Source: Planctomycetaceae bacterium (GTDB lineage Bacteria; Planctomycetota; Planctomycetia; Pirellulales; Pirellulaceae). Taken from it: DNA of 14,161 nucleotides. The stretch's first letter is position 1. Each line of letters begins with the position of its first letter. The notes beneath the pieces are model-generated. The model saw only the letters and a program-made list of their open reading frames with translations. It made no database searches and was not told the origin of the DNA. A program made the position numbers and the translations under genes. Shown one piece after another: positions 1 to 7,076 of the stretch. The stretch lies in the NCBI GenBank assembly GCA_007129635.1, contig SKVE01000949.1, positions 1 through 14,161 of the forward strand, given 5' to 3'.

Positions 1-613
1 CGTACAATTCGGCTCGGGGGAAAAAGCCAGCAGCACTGGAGCTGGTATCGACCAGCGAAATCGTCAGGATGTCATTTTCCGACGCCTGAAATGGGTGCGT
101 GGCGACTTGCCCTGCGAGCAGACTTCCGGCGAACGTCTCGCCTGCGGTTAAGGGAACGGCGTCCGAACTGGGCGGATTCAATTCTGCCAGGGACAAAGCA
201 TACGGACCCGTATCGCGATGGTCATTATCCCGCACCAGAACCGTATAAAACCCCGGATCGCGTAATTCGTAGCGGACCTTGTTACCCGCACTCAAAACGT
301 TGCCGACCAGCGTGTTGTGTGGACCAAACAGTGCGGCTTCCGGGATAAACGACTCGATGGAATCCGAAAGCGATAACGTAATTCGTACCGGACCGCCCGC
401 CGCATCCAAGTGTTGCTGGTTGATTACAAACGAATAGGAATCGATATCGCCTGCGGGAAAGATATCCCCGTAAACCAGCCCCCCAATCTGAGCGAGCAGA
501 TGACGGGACTCTAAGGCCTCCAGCGCCAAACGCCGGTTGCTGGAGCGTCGACGCCCGTTCGGGCGGCGCAACCTACGGCCCCTTCGCTTCGAATTGTCCT
601 GTGCTGCCCCCAT
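1..613 (-). CDS. Exported protein with planctomycetal LE-LE-R-LL N-terminus and PPC-like domain (3' partial)
   Basis: This gene starts at the ATG read from 613 to 611 and runs off the left edge, so about 204 N-terminal residues are visible. Residues 9-28 are very Arg-rich and are followed by LALEALESRHLLAQ (about 29-42). This matches the LEPR-XLL-type N-terminal motif found on many large planctomycetal secreted or surface proteins. It stands where a signal peptide would be, but there is no classical hydrophobic core. Residues from about 46 to 143 (VYGDIFPAGDIDSYSF, then DPGFYTVLVRDND and GPYALSLAE) look like a bacterial pre-peptidase C-terminal (PPC) beta-sandwich. A second similar unit seems to begin at LTAGETFAGSL. 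Such modules usually sit outside the cytoplasm. The catalytic or binding part, if any, lies beyond the window, so the function is unknown. No in-frame start was seen just upstream, and the Shine-Dalgarno is weak (GAGAAA). The reading frame is secure; the domain name is moderately sure. Confidence 0.85.
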   Translation of the reverse strand, partial: MGAAQDNSKRRGRRLRRPNGRRRSSNRRLALEALESRHLLAQIGGLVYGDIFPAGDIDSYSFVINQQHLDAAGGPVRITLSLSDSIESFIPEAALFGPHNTLVGNVLSAGNKVRYELRDPGFYTVLVRDNDHRDTGPYALSLAELNPPSSDAVPLTAGETFAGSLLAGQVATHPFQASENDILTISLVDTSSSAAGFFPRAELY

Positions 614-669
614 GGGATTTCTCGAAAAAAAATGCCTCGAAAACCTCTTACCGTGACGTTTTAGATGAA

Positions 670-684
670 TTCAGAAGCTCTGAA
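670..684. promoter_or_regulatory. Perfect 6-3-6 palindrome, candidate operator
   Basis: TTCAGA-AGC-TCTGAA is a perfect inverted repeat of two 6-base arms around a 3-base centre. It lies in the noncoding gap between the divergent genes at 613 (minus) and 911 (plus), 57 bases upstream of the minus-strand start. Allowing a one-base bulge, the arms extend to GAA and TTC. The size suits a dimeric repressor site, but no regulator can be named and a chance palindrome is possible. Confidence 0.3.
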
Positions 685-794
685 GTTCCCCGGATTGGAC
701 GCATGCCCACCGTCTTAGTGTTTTCGGTCGCATAATGACTGGGATATTCAGATCTTTTGAAAATCGGGAATTTCGTGATCTTACGCGAAATGAC

Positions 795-823
795 TTTACA
801 GTCTGGGGTGTTTCAGTTACGAT
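795..823 (+). promoter_or_regulatory. Candidate sigma70-type promoter for the zinc-ribbon STAS gene
   Basis: TTTACA (795-800) and TACGAT (818-823) are spaced by 17 bases and match the -35 and -10 consensus at 5/6 and 4/6 positions. The predicted transcript would start near 830 and carry a leader of about 80 bases that opens with a purine-rich run (823-845, mostly GGA and GAA). The rest of the 614-910 gap is AT-richer than its surroundings. It holds the palindrome at 670-684 and a weak inverted repeat, ATTTCG (770-775) with CGAAAT (786-791). Confidence 0.35.
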
Positions 824-910
824 GGAGGAGGAAGAGGAGAAGACGATAGCGAGGTTTTCCGGTGATATGGTCCCGTCTCGTTGTTTCCTGTTTCTTATGG
901 TGGCAACCAC

Positions 911-1354
911 ATGTTAGCGGCGATTAGCAAAAAAGATCGTTCTTCCTTTCAGTGCCCCGTGTGCGGCAATGGGTTGCCTCAGCTTCTGGCTCCGCCCCCA
1001 TTTGACGCGCCCTGCTCGGAATGCGGCAGCTATTTATGGTGCCGACGTCGCGAGGATACCGATTCTTTTCTGCTGGAAGCTCTTCCAGGCCGTTCGCCGG
1101 AGCCGATCGAGGTAGAGCGTGTGATTCGAACGATCGTTCGCGAGGGAAAACCCGTCACCGTTGTGCTGGATCTGTCGCGTCTCGAGATGATCAACAGCTC
1201 GTTCATGGCCCGTTTGATCATGCTGAATCGACGCATTCGAGACGAGGGCGGAACGTTCTTCTTGAAAGGCCTGCAACCGGTGGTCCAAGAGATTTTCGAC
1301 CGAGCTCGGTTGCACATGGCGCTGGACGTCATTCACGACGAAGCGGATGCGTGA
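911..1354 (+). CDS. Zinc-ribbon plus STAS domain protein (anti-sigma-antagonist-like)
   Basis: A 147-residue soluble protein in two parts. The N-terminus has four cysteines in two CxxC pairs (CPVCG, Cys15 and Cys18; CSECG, Cys35 and Cys38), which reads as a small zinc ribbon. Residues from about 65 to 140 fit a STAS domain: the strand TVVLDLSRLEMI, then NSSFMARLIMLNRRI at the site of the regulatory helix. By analogy with SpoIIAA, Ser96-Ser97 would be the phospho-acceptor region, and the strand GGTFFLKGL follows. STAS proteins of this type bind anti-sigma factors or switch kinases in partner-switching cascades; no partner gene is adjacent here. I chose the ATG at 911 because GGTGG lies seven bases upstream. 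A TTG at 881 would add ten residues but has no ribosome binding site. The gene is convergent with its downstream neighbour, with a gap of 34 bases. Confidence 0.85.
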   Translation: MLAAISKKDRSSFQCPVCGNGLPQLLAPPPFDAPCSECGSYLWCRRREDTDSFLLEALPGRSPEPIEVERVIRTIVREGKPVTVVLDLSRLEMINSSFMARLIMLNRRIRDEGGTFFLKGLQPVVQEIFDRARLHMALDVIHDEADA

Positions 1355-1388
1355 TCGATCGCAGGGCTGACACGTTGTCTGACAGCGC

Positions 1389-2090
1389 TTAGCACGGATC
1401 GTCGATGCCCAGACGCATCTTCATTTGTTCGAACTGCTGGAAGTATTCGTCTTTGGACGAATGCACATGTTCGGCTTCGGTGATGAAGCGGATGTCTGAC
1501 CGCAGCCATACATCGTGAGATTCCAGGATCTCTTCGAACGAGTCCAGCGGTCGACCATAGATGATCAGCAACTTGTGCTCGTCGAATTGAACCTCCTGCG
1601 GCGCGCGGGGATTCATCACGGCAATGCCCGTGCACCCATCGTTCAGCAGCAGGTCCTCGAAATCCCATAACACGCTTTTCAGCACCGGCAGATCGATGTG
1701 TTCGCGGTACAGATCCTGGTGGTGACGCCCACAGTCCTGGCGATGGCTCGTCTCCAAAACCACGTCGACCTCCTGTCCCAGTGGGTCCAGGCATTCCATG
1801 AACAGGTCGAACAACTGATCTTTCGAAGCCGAGGCCATGAGCACGGGGACCGACTGGCCATCGGTTTCGTCACGATAAGCATCGTAGCGGTAGCCTTGTT
1901 GCGGAACGACCTGAAGGTCGTAGGAGGGTCGCACGGCGTCGGTGAGTACAAAGCTGCCATATCGAGCCACCCCGAGGTGGGCGTCCAAGTCGTCCTCGGT
2001 CAACGATTCGAAGCTGCTGCGATGGTCGTTAGGCGCTCCCTCTTCGTGCAAGACGTTCATGAAGAAGCGCTTCAAGAAGCCCATGTTCAT
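1389..2090 (-). CDS. Conserved-looking protein of unknown function
   Basis: A 233-residue protein with no signal peptide and no membrane helix. I do not recognise the family. The N-terminus is short and basic-aromatic (MGFLKRFFMNVLHEEG). The body is acidic, with a His/Cys-bearing stretch (ETSHRQDCGRHHQDLY), then a hydrophobic core that looks alpha/beta (KLLIIYGRPLDSFEEIL) and a C-terminal segment with EAEHVHSSKDEYFQQF. The clustered His and Cys could bind metal, but this is a guess. The ATG at 2090 is preferred because AAGGGA lies ten bases upstream. The open frame runs 59 codons further (to 2267), but that extension is low-complexity and Arg-rich, unlike the body. The gene stands alone, convergent with the STAS gene and divergent from the transglutaminase lipoprotein gene. 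Codon use resembles that of its neighbours. Confidence 0.8.
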   Translation of the reverse strand: MNMGFLKRFFMNVLHEEGAPNDHRSSFESLTEDDLDAHLGVARYGSFVLTDAVRPSYDLQVVPQQGYRYDAYRDETDGQSVPVLMASASKDQLFDLFMECLDPLGQEVDVVLETSHRQDCGRHHQDLYREHIDLPVLKSVLWDFEDLLLNDGCTGIAVMNPRAPQEVQFDEHKLLIIYGRPLDSFEEILESHDVWLRSDIRFITEAEHVHSSKDEYFQQFEQMKMRLGIDDPC

Positions 2091-2419
2091 CTTCGATTCG
2101 TCCCTTCTGTTGGTAAGATCACACCAAACGGCTGAGCGTATAGACAAGTTTAGGTTGTGATTTGCGTTCAAACCGCGTTGTTCGTCCAAGAGCCTTGTTT
2201 TTTCTTCCGAGCGATCGAACCGCGCTGGGCCAGTCCTGCCCAAGAAGCCTGCCAACCTTGGGCTCACGCCGCTCTACGATAATCTAGCATTGTGGCGGCG
2301 CGCGCAGCGAAATCGGAGCGACTTTGGCTGCGATTTCACCGGGTTCTTGTGTCGCCATGTCAGGTAGCGCAAAGTCTGCCTACTGCGAAGGATTCGCCTC
2401 GCAACCCCGTGACGGACTC

Positions 2420-2428
2420 TGCTATACT
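2420..2428 (+). promoter_or_regulatory. Extended -10 promoter element for the lipoprotein gene
   Basis: TGC-TATACT has the TGn plus hexamer form of an extended -10 promoter, and TATACT matches TATAAT at 5/6. There is no good -35 at the expected place, which extended -10 promoters tolerate. Transcription would begin near 2435 and give a leader of about 42 bases before the ATG at 2477. This placement argues against the in-frame start at 2324, which lies upstream of the promoter. Confidence 0.45.
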
Positions 2429-2431
2429 GAA

Positions 2432-2468
2432 CGGGGTCGTCATAAGCTTGCAGATTCCGTTGACCCCG
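2432..2468 (+). other. Leader inverted repeat upstream of the lipoprotein gene
   Basis: CGGGGTC (2432-2438) is perfectly complementary to GACCCCG (2462-2468), giving a 7-bp GC-rich stem around a 23-base loop. It ends nine bases before the start codon at 2477. In RNA it would fold close to, and partly include, the weak ribosome binding sequence CGAGAG (2467-2472), so it could tune translation. It is not followed by a U-run and is not a terminator. Confidence 0.3.
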
Positions 2469-2476
2469 AGAGCCCC

Positions 2477-4093
2477 ATGAATTGTTTTGATCGTTATGAC
2501 CGTCACCCCGTATCCGATCTTCTCCCACGCCGTGGCCTGACCACAAGGCCGCAGCGAAAACGGGTTTGGCCGCTGGGGCTGGCCTTGCTGGTCGCGACGC
2601 TGACCGCTTGCGATAGGCCCCCGTTGGATTCTTCCCATGTTCCCGTTCCTTCCGAGCCGTACCAGACTGACCAGCCACACGATTCCGTCGACTTCTGGGC
2701 AGCCTGTTTCATTGGGGGCAGCCAGGTGGGGTACACGCATCTGACGACCGAGCGTGTATCGATCGATGGGGATTTGCACGTGCGTTATCGCTACCAGGAC
2801 GAACTGAAGATGAAGCGATTTCAGGATACGACGGTCGTGCGATCCCGTTTGGAATGCCTGGAAGATGCCGCGGGAGATTTGGTCCGGTTCCACAGCCAGG
2901 TCGATACGGGACCCAGCGGGATGATCACCCAAGGGCACGTCGATCAGGGACGCTTGCATATGGAACTGCAAACGGCGGGGCGAACCGAACATCAGGAGAT
3001 CACCTGGCAGTCGGGATGGGGCGGTTTTTTTGCCGATCATCGATCGCTGCGAGCCCAGCCGATGAAGCCGAGAGAAACCCGCCGCTTGAAGGCCTTGCTG
3101 CCGATCCTGCACCAGGTGGGCGAGATCCAGTTGGAAGCGGTGGGCTACGAGTCGGTACCGTTGCTGGAGGGGACGAAGCAGTTGTTGCGGATCGATATGA
3201 CCACGATCGTCGGACCGACCCATTTACGCTCGATCATCTGGTGCGATGAACGTGGAAACGTCTGGAAGACCCGCGACCTGCAACTGGATCTCGAAGCCTT
3301 CCGCTGCGACCGCGAAACGGCACTCCGGCCGGTCAGTGGCGATGGTTTCGATCTGGGCGACAGCACCGTGGTCCGTGTGCCGCAGTCGCTTGCTGCTCCT
3401 CATCAAACGACTCGAGCGGTCTACCGGGCTCGTCTGCCCGACGTGGAAATCGGCCAGACATTCATCCGAGACGGCTCCCAGTCCCTTCGCGTCATCGATC
3501 GGGATACCGTCGAGTTAACGGTGGAAGCGATCCGTCCGGAACGTCCCGCACGATTTCCAGATTCCGCGTGGACGGAGCCTACCCCGGCAGATCGACAATC
3601 GACGGCGATGATCCAAAGCGATGATGCGAGGATCGTTCGAATGGCTGCTGAGGTTGCGCCCCAGGAAACCGATCCATGGCGTCTGGCGTGCGAGCTGGAA
3701 CGGTATGTCAAGCGGACCGTTCAACTGAAAAACTACTCGACCGCCATGGCGACGGCCGCCGAGGTGGCAGAGTCGCTGGAAGGCGATTGTACTGAACATG
3801 CCATGCTGCTGGCAGCATTGTGCCGAGCCCGGCAGATCCCGGCTCGCGTCGCGATCGGTTTGGTCTACCATCCGCCCGCTCAGGGCTTCGCGTATCATAT
3901 GTGGACCGAAGTCTGGATCGAGGATCGTTGGATCGGTCTGGACGCGACGCTGGGTCAAGGCGGCATCGGCGCGGCCCATCTGAAACTGGCAGTCTCCAGC
4001 ATGGAGGGCTCGTCTGCGTTCGCCGACATGCTGCCGATCGTGCAAGTCATCGGACGACTAGAGTTGGAAATCCTGTCGGCCGAAGGATCCTGA
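2477..4093 (+). CDS. Lipoprotein with transglutaminase-like cysteine hydrolase domain
   Basis: A 538-residue protein. Residues 24-45 form a lipoprotein signal: basic RPQRKR, hydrophobic PLGLALLVATLTA, then Cys45 in an LTAC lipobox. The mature protein should be lipid-anchored outside the cytoplasm. A long N-terminal part (about 70-400), probably beta-rich, has no name I can give. The C-terminal part is a transglutaminase-like (papain-fold) domain with all three catalytic motifs: EGDCTEHAMLLAALCRA with Cys438, YHMWTEVWI with His474, and WIGLDATL with Asp489. The family includes transglutaminases, proteases and amidases; the substrate here cannot be told. The ATG at 2477 fits the signal peptide and the promoter at 2420-2428. 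An in-frame start at 2324 would bury the signal behind 51 odd residues. In many bacteria such genes sit in a MoxR/DUF58 cluster; here a moxR lies nearby but is separated by a convergent gene. The gap to that gene is 18 bases. Confidence 0.88.
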   Translation: MNCFDRYDRHPVSDLLPRRGLTTRPQRKRVWPLGLALLVATLTACDRPPLDSSHVPVPSEPYQTDQPHDSVDFWAACFIGGSQVGYTHLTTERVSIDGDLHVRYRYQDELKMKRFQDTTVVRSRLECLEDAAGDLVRFHSQVDTGPSGMITQGHVDQGRLHMELQTAGRTEHQEITWQSGWGGFFADHRSLRAQPMKPRETRRLKALLPILHQVGEIQLEAVGYESVPLLEGTKQLLRIDMTTIVGPTHLRSIIWCDERGNVWKTRDLQLDLEAFRCDRETALRPVSGDGFDLGDSTVVRVPQSLAAPHQTTRAVYRARLPDVEIGQTFIRDGSQSLRVIDRDTVELTVEAIRPERPARFPDSAWTEPTPADRQSTAMIQSDDARIVRMAAEVAPQETDPWRLACELERYVKRTVQLKNYSTAMATAAEVAESLEGDCTEHAMLLAALCRARQIPARVAIGLVYHPPAQGFAYHMWTEVWIEDRWIGLDATLGQGGIGAAHLKLAVSSMEGSSAFADMLPIVQVIGRLELEILSAEGS

Positions 4094-4111
4094 CGCTGTG
4101 CCGCGCGCGAC

Positions 4112-5611
4112 TCAACGCTGGTCGCCCTGTTCAGGATGGACGCCAGATTGCCGTACGACGAACAGCAACTCGCACTCGAAATCCGCTTGGACCGGCGGCA
4201 CTGGTTGGATATCAAAATCTTCGGCGGCAGGCGGCACGACCTGCGGATCCCAAAGATCTGCGTCTCGACCGGGTACCGCAGGATCATCGATCGGTGCGGG
4301 GATTTCGAAGAGCGTGGGATCGATCCAGCCGATGGAGCCGAACGCGCCCAGGTTCCTCGCCGAACTGCTCATGATTCCCAAGTTGGCGAGCAATCGGATG
4401 GCCTGGTCGACTTTGTTTTCCACGTCCGTGGATTCGCATAAACGATCCAACACTTGAGCGCCCGCGTCTCGCGTCGTTAGATTCAAAGAAAAACCGCCGA
4501 TACCGGCCGGTCGCGACATCAGATCCGAGTAGAGAGAGTCGGCCGTCAACGCCGTGGTTCGCACCAGATAGAGATCCACCCGATCCATCTCTCGCCGCCG
4601 TTGATCCGCGATCTGGACGCCCTGCAAAAACCGCTCTTCCAGCAAGGCTTCCTGCTCCCTGCGGCTGATCACCGACGTGTCGGCAAAGCCGATACCGTGG
4701 CGAAGCAAAAGGTTGGAGAAAGCCGCATGCTTCACTCCCTCCTCCGTCACCAAAATTTCGTAAACCAAAACCAACCGCCGCTGCCGTAGCGATGAGACCA
4801 AAGTGAAAGGCGACGATGCGTCCGGCGACCATTTTCGAGCGGGTACCGCTGGCGCGTCGACCGGTCCATCTTCGGGCGTTGCGATCGGCTGATCGACCGC
4901 AGGCCGCTCGGCAAGCTCCTCCTGGCGCTCGACGACTGCCTGCCCGATCGGTTCCGTTCTCTGCGGTACGGCTACCATCAGCAAAATCGCGGTCGCGATC
5001 GCAGCGACGGCCCAAAAAACGCCGCGCCATGCGCCGGAATGCCGATCGCTGGCGGCATGGTCCGCAGCCATGGTCGACCGGCTCTTGCCAAACACAGGGC
5101 TGATCTCGCCGCATGTCGTTGCCTCCGACGCCCCAGGCTCGAGCGATTCAATTCGTTGCCTCACCCGAGCCGCGAACTGGTCGTCCAGCCGATAGACGGT
5201 CAGCAGCTTCAATCGGCGTTGCAACGTGCACAAACGGTCGAACCAGCGACGTTGAGCTTCGTCCTGTTCCAGGCGAAGACGTACGGCCTGCTGTTGCTGG
5301 GCGTCCAATTGATCGTCCACATAAGCAGCGATCCGCTCCGCATCCACGTCCTCTGCCAACTTGTCCTGCTGTGCTGCCGCGTACGCCTGGTCGATCGCGC
5401 GGGCCATTCGTGCTGCTGCTTCGTCGTCTAAACGATGGTGCTGCAGAGCTTGCAAATGTTCACCCAACCCGGTGAGCGCTCGATAGCTGTCCCGAAACTC
5501 GGGATCCTCCACCAACCGTTGCTCGACGGCTTGACGCTGCTCGACGGAAAGTTCACCGTCAAGGTACCCGCTGAGCAACTGATTTTTGTCGAACGCGCCC
5601 CGCCGCTTCAT
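4112..5611 (-). CDS. Single-pass membrane anti-sigma-factor-like protein with duplicated N-terminal domain
   Basis: A 499-residue protein. Residues 12-73 (LLSGYLDGELSVEQRQAVEQ to HHRLDDEAAARMARAI) and 93-154 (IAAYVDDQLDAQQQQAVRLR to VYRLDDQFAARVRQRI) are two copies of the same helical unit. Each resembles the cytosolic sigma-binding domain of ECF anti-sigma factors (zf-HC2/RsiW-like), but without the HxxxCxxC zinc motif. A membrane helix follows at about 199-216 (VFWAVAAIATAILLMVAV), then an acidic, Pro-rich linker and a C-terminal domain (about 265-450) expected outside the cytoplasm. By analogy it would hold a sigma factor at the membrane until a signal arrives. No sigma factor gene is adjacent, which is unusual. 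The ATG at 5611 starts just before the first repeat; an in-frame start at 5689 adds 26 residues with no clear ribosome binding site. The gene is divergent from moxR and convergent with the lipoprotein gene. Confidence 0.82.
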   Translation of the reverse strand: MKRRGAFDKNQLLSGYLDGELSVEQRQAVEQRLVEDPEFRDSYRALTGLGEHLQALQHHRLDDEAAARMARAIDQAYAAAQQDKLAEDVDAERIAAYVDDQLDAQQQQAVRLRLEQDEAQRRWFDRLCTLQRRLKLLTVYRLDDQFAARVRQRIESLEPGASEATTCGEISPVFGKSRSTMAADHAASDRHSGAWRGVFWAVAAIATAILLMVAVPQRTEPIGQAVVERQEELAERPAVDQPIATPEDGPVDAPAVPARKWSPDASSPFTLVSSLRQRRLVLVYEILVTEEGVKHAAFSNLLLRHGIGFADTSVISRREQEALLEERFLQGVQIADQRRREMDRVDLYLVRTTALTADSLYSDLMSRPAGIGGFSLNLTTRDAGAQVLDRLCESTDVENKVDQAIRLLANLGIMSSSARNLGAFGSIGWIDPTLFEIPAPIDDPAVPGRDADLWDPQVVPPAAEDFDIQPVPPVQADFECELLFVVRQSGVHPEQGDQR

Positions 5612-5991
5612 GACACCACTTTCGATTCTAGCTTTCGCTCTTTCGAACCGCGTTCCCATCGCTTGGATCGGCCGCAGCTCGCAAACCATCTGGCTGTCGA
5701 ATCGATAAAACCCCCTAATTTAGTTAAAATCGGCGAGTCGTCGTAGTGCCTTTGGCTGCGAGACCCCCGATTGACGTAAAACCTCTGCTCTTGTTCCTCT
5801 GTTGCGACGCGAGACGGGCCAAAAAAGTTCCGCGCCCGCCCAAATGGCGACCTTCGTCGTATCGATCGGCCCGGCGCAGCCTAACAGGACTTGGCAAACG
5901 GTTCAAGTTCTTTAAGCTTCAAAGCTTACGGTTCCATGTCCGGGTGCTTTTCATCCGGTTTTTCCCTCCACTTATCCCAGGCGTTACGTGC
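5612..5991. other. Divergent intergenic region, 380 bases
   Basis: This gap separates the anti-sigma-like gene (minus) from moxR (plus) and should hold the promoters of both. It contains an AT-rich patch at 5704-5730 and two closely spaced AAGCTT sites (5914-5919 and 5922-5927) about 65 bases before moxR. I could not fit a convincing -35/-10 pair on either strand. The moxR frame stays open back to a GTG at 5746, but that stretch is Arg/Pro/Phe-rich and unlike any MoxR N-terminus, so I treat it as noncoding. Confidence 0.5.
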
Positions 5992-6945
5992 ATGGCCGAC
6001 ATTCCGAGTGTTGCGAAACGAATCATCAGCAATGTCGAACGCGTGATCGTCGGCAAGCGGCAACAGCTCGTCCTGTCGCTGGTCGCCTGGCTTTGCGAAG
6101 GGCACATATTGCTGGAGGATGTGCCAGGCGTCGCGAAGACCATGCTGGCTCGCGCGTTGGCTCGCAGTCTGGGGTGTTCGTTTAAACGCATTCAATGCAC
6201 GCCGGACCTGCTGCCCAGCGATGTCACCGGTGCGTCGATTTTCAATCAGAAGACCAGCGAGTTCGAGTTTCGCGCGGGACCGGTCTTCGCCCAACTGGTG
6301 CTGGCCGACGAGATCAATCGCACGACGCCGCGCACCCAAGCCTCGCTATTGGAAGCCATGGCGGAACAGTGCGTAACGGTCGATGGGCTGACGCATCGCT
6401 TGGAGCCGCCGTTTTTGGTGATCGCCACGCAGAATCCGGTAGATCACGAGGGAACATTCTCGCTGCCCGAGGCACAATTGGACCGTTTCCTGATGCGATT
6501 CTCCTTGGGGTATCCGACCATCGAGGAAGAATTCAAGATGTTAGGCCTGCTGCAGCACCGGCATCCGCTGGACGATCTGACGCCGGTGGTAACGGCGGAG
6601 GAACTGGTCGGTTGCCAACAAGCGGTACGTCAGATCCATGTCGACGACAAGGTCCGACACTACATGCTGCAGATCATCCACGACACTCGCGAAGCCGAAG
6701 ACCTGGCCTTGGGGGCCAGTCCGCGCGCTTCGATCGCCTTGTTCCGAAGCGCGCAAGCCATGGCAGCGATCCGCGGACGCCAGTACGTGCAACCCGACGA
6801 TGTCAAGCGTATCGCTGCCCCCGTGCTGACGCATCGTCTGATCCTCAGGCCGGAGAGTCGTTTGCGCAAGATCACGGCCGAACATGTGCTGAGCGAGGTG
6901 ATCGCAGAAATCGCAGTACCCACACTGGACGATCCCCGATCCTGA
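5992..6945 (+). CDS. MoxR-family AAA+ ATPase
   Basis: A 317-residue cytosolic AAA+ ATPase of the usual MoxR length. The nucleotide-binding motifs are all visible: Walker A EDVPGVAKT (Lys49, Thr50), Walker B LVLADEIN (Asp106, Glu107), sensor 1 VIATQNP (Asn148), and the typical MoxR run GTFSLPEAQLDRFLMR. The C-terminal lid carries GASPRAS (sensor 2 arginine). MoxR proteins act as chaperones that activate or assemble partners with von Willebrand A domains, often outside the cytoplasm. They are usually encoded next to DUF58 and VWA genes, neither of which follows here. The ATG at 5992 is chosen because MoxR similarity starts there; its upstream sequence has no clear Shine-Dalgarno. An unrecognised small gene follows after 131 bases and may be co-transcribed. 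Confidence 0.93.
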   Translation: MADIPSVAKRIISNVERVIVGKRQQLVLSLVAWLCEGHILLEDVPGVAKTMLARALARSLGCSFKRIQCTPDLLPSDVTGASIFNQKTSEFEFRAGPVFAQLVLADEINRTTPRTQASLLEAMAEQCVTVDGLTHRLEPPFLVIATQNPVDHEGTFSLPEAQLDRFLMRFSLGYPTIEEEFKMLGLLQHRHPLDDLTPVVTAEELVGCQQAVRQIHVDDKVRHYMLQIIHDTREAEDLALGASPRASIALFRSAQAMAAIRGRQYVQPDDVKRIAAPVLTHRLILRPESRLRKITAEHVLSEVIAEIAVPTLDDPRS

Positions 6946-6995
6946 CTCCGACCGTGATAAAACGCATCAACGCACCAACCCGGCCAACCCCGAAT

Positions 6996-7023
6996 CTTTG
7001 GCAACGAATGAAGAATGCCAAAG
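6996..7023 (+). other. Hairpin between moxR and the small downstream gene
   Basis: CTTTGGCA (6996-7003) and TGCCAAAG (7016-7023) are a perfect 8-base inverted repeat around a 12-base loop, located 50 bases after the moxR stop. No U-run follows directly; the run of seven T at 7054-7060 is 30 bases further on. It is therefore not a canonical terminator. It could be an mRNA processing or stability element or a protein-binding site. Confidence 0.35.
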
Positions 7024-7076
7024 CAACGCGTCGACGTTTATCAGCAGGGATCGTTTTTTTGACGGGAGACGCGCTG

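Larger units (their letters stand above)
2091..2476. other. Divergent intergenic region, 386 bases
   Basis: This gap separates the minus-strand gene starting at 2090 from the plus-strand lipoprotein gene starting at 2477. Open frames cross it on both strands, but their translations lack protein-like composition. On the plus strand it contains the extended -10 element at 2420-2428 and the leader hairpin at 2432-2468. On the minus strand I see no strong promoter, only a poor TTGTCT-like -35. No RNA gene or repeat family was recognised. Confidence 0.6.

Noticed and set aside
735..917. Plus-strand 60-codon frame overlapping the STAS gene start by 7 bases
   Set aside because: It looks like translational coupling, but it has no ribosome binding site, its product is low-complexity with an EEEEE run, and the likely promoter at 795-823 lies inside it.
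1127..1140. 14-base perfect palindrome CGAACGATCGTTCG
   Set aside because: It lies inside the STAS coding region and is explained by codons for Arg-Thr-Ile-Val-Arg plus the general excess of CGATCG.
2360..3223. Minus-strand 287-codon open frame
   Set aside because: It lies antisense to the lipoprotein gene, has no family features and is Arg/Gln-rich. Long antisense frames are common in GC-rich coding DNA.
4284..5114. Minus-strand 276-codon open frame in another phase of the anti-sigma-like gene
   Set aside because: It is Arg/Gly-rich with no recognisable motif. The overlapping frame has repeats, a membrane helix and normal codon use.
5746..5991. 82-residue N-terminal extension of MoxR from a GTG
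   Set aside because: The stretch is Arg/Pro/Phe-rich and unlike MoxR N-termini. The family similarity starts at the ATG at 5992.
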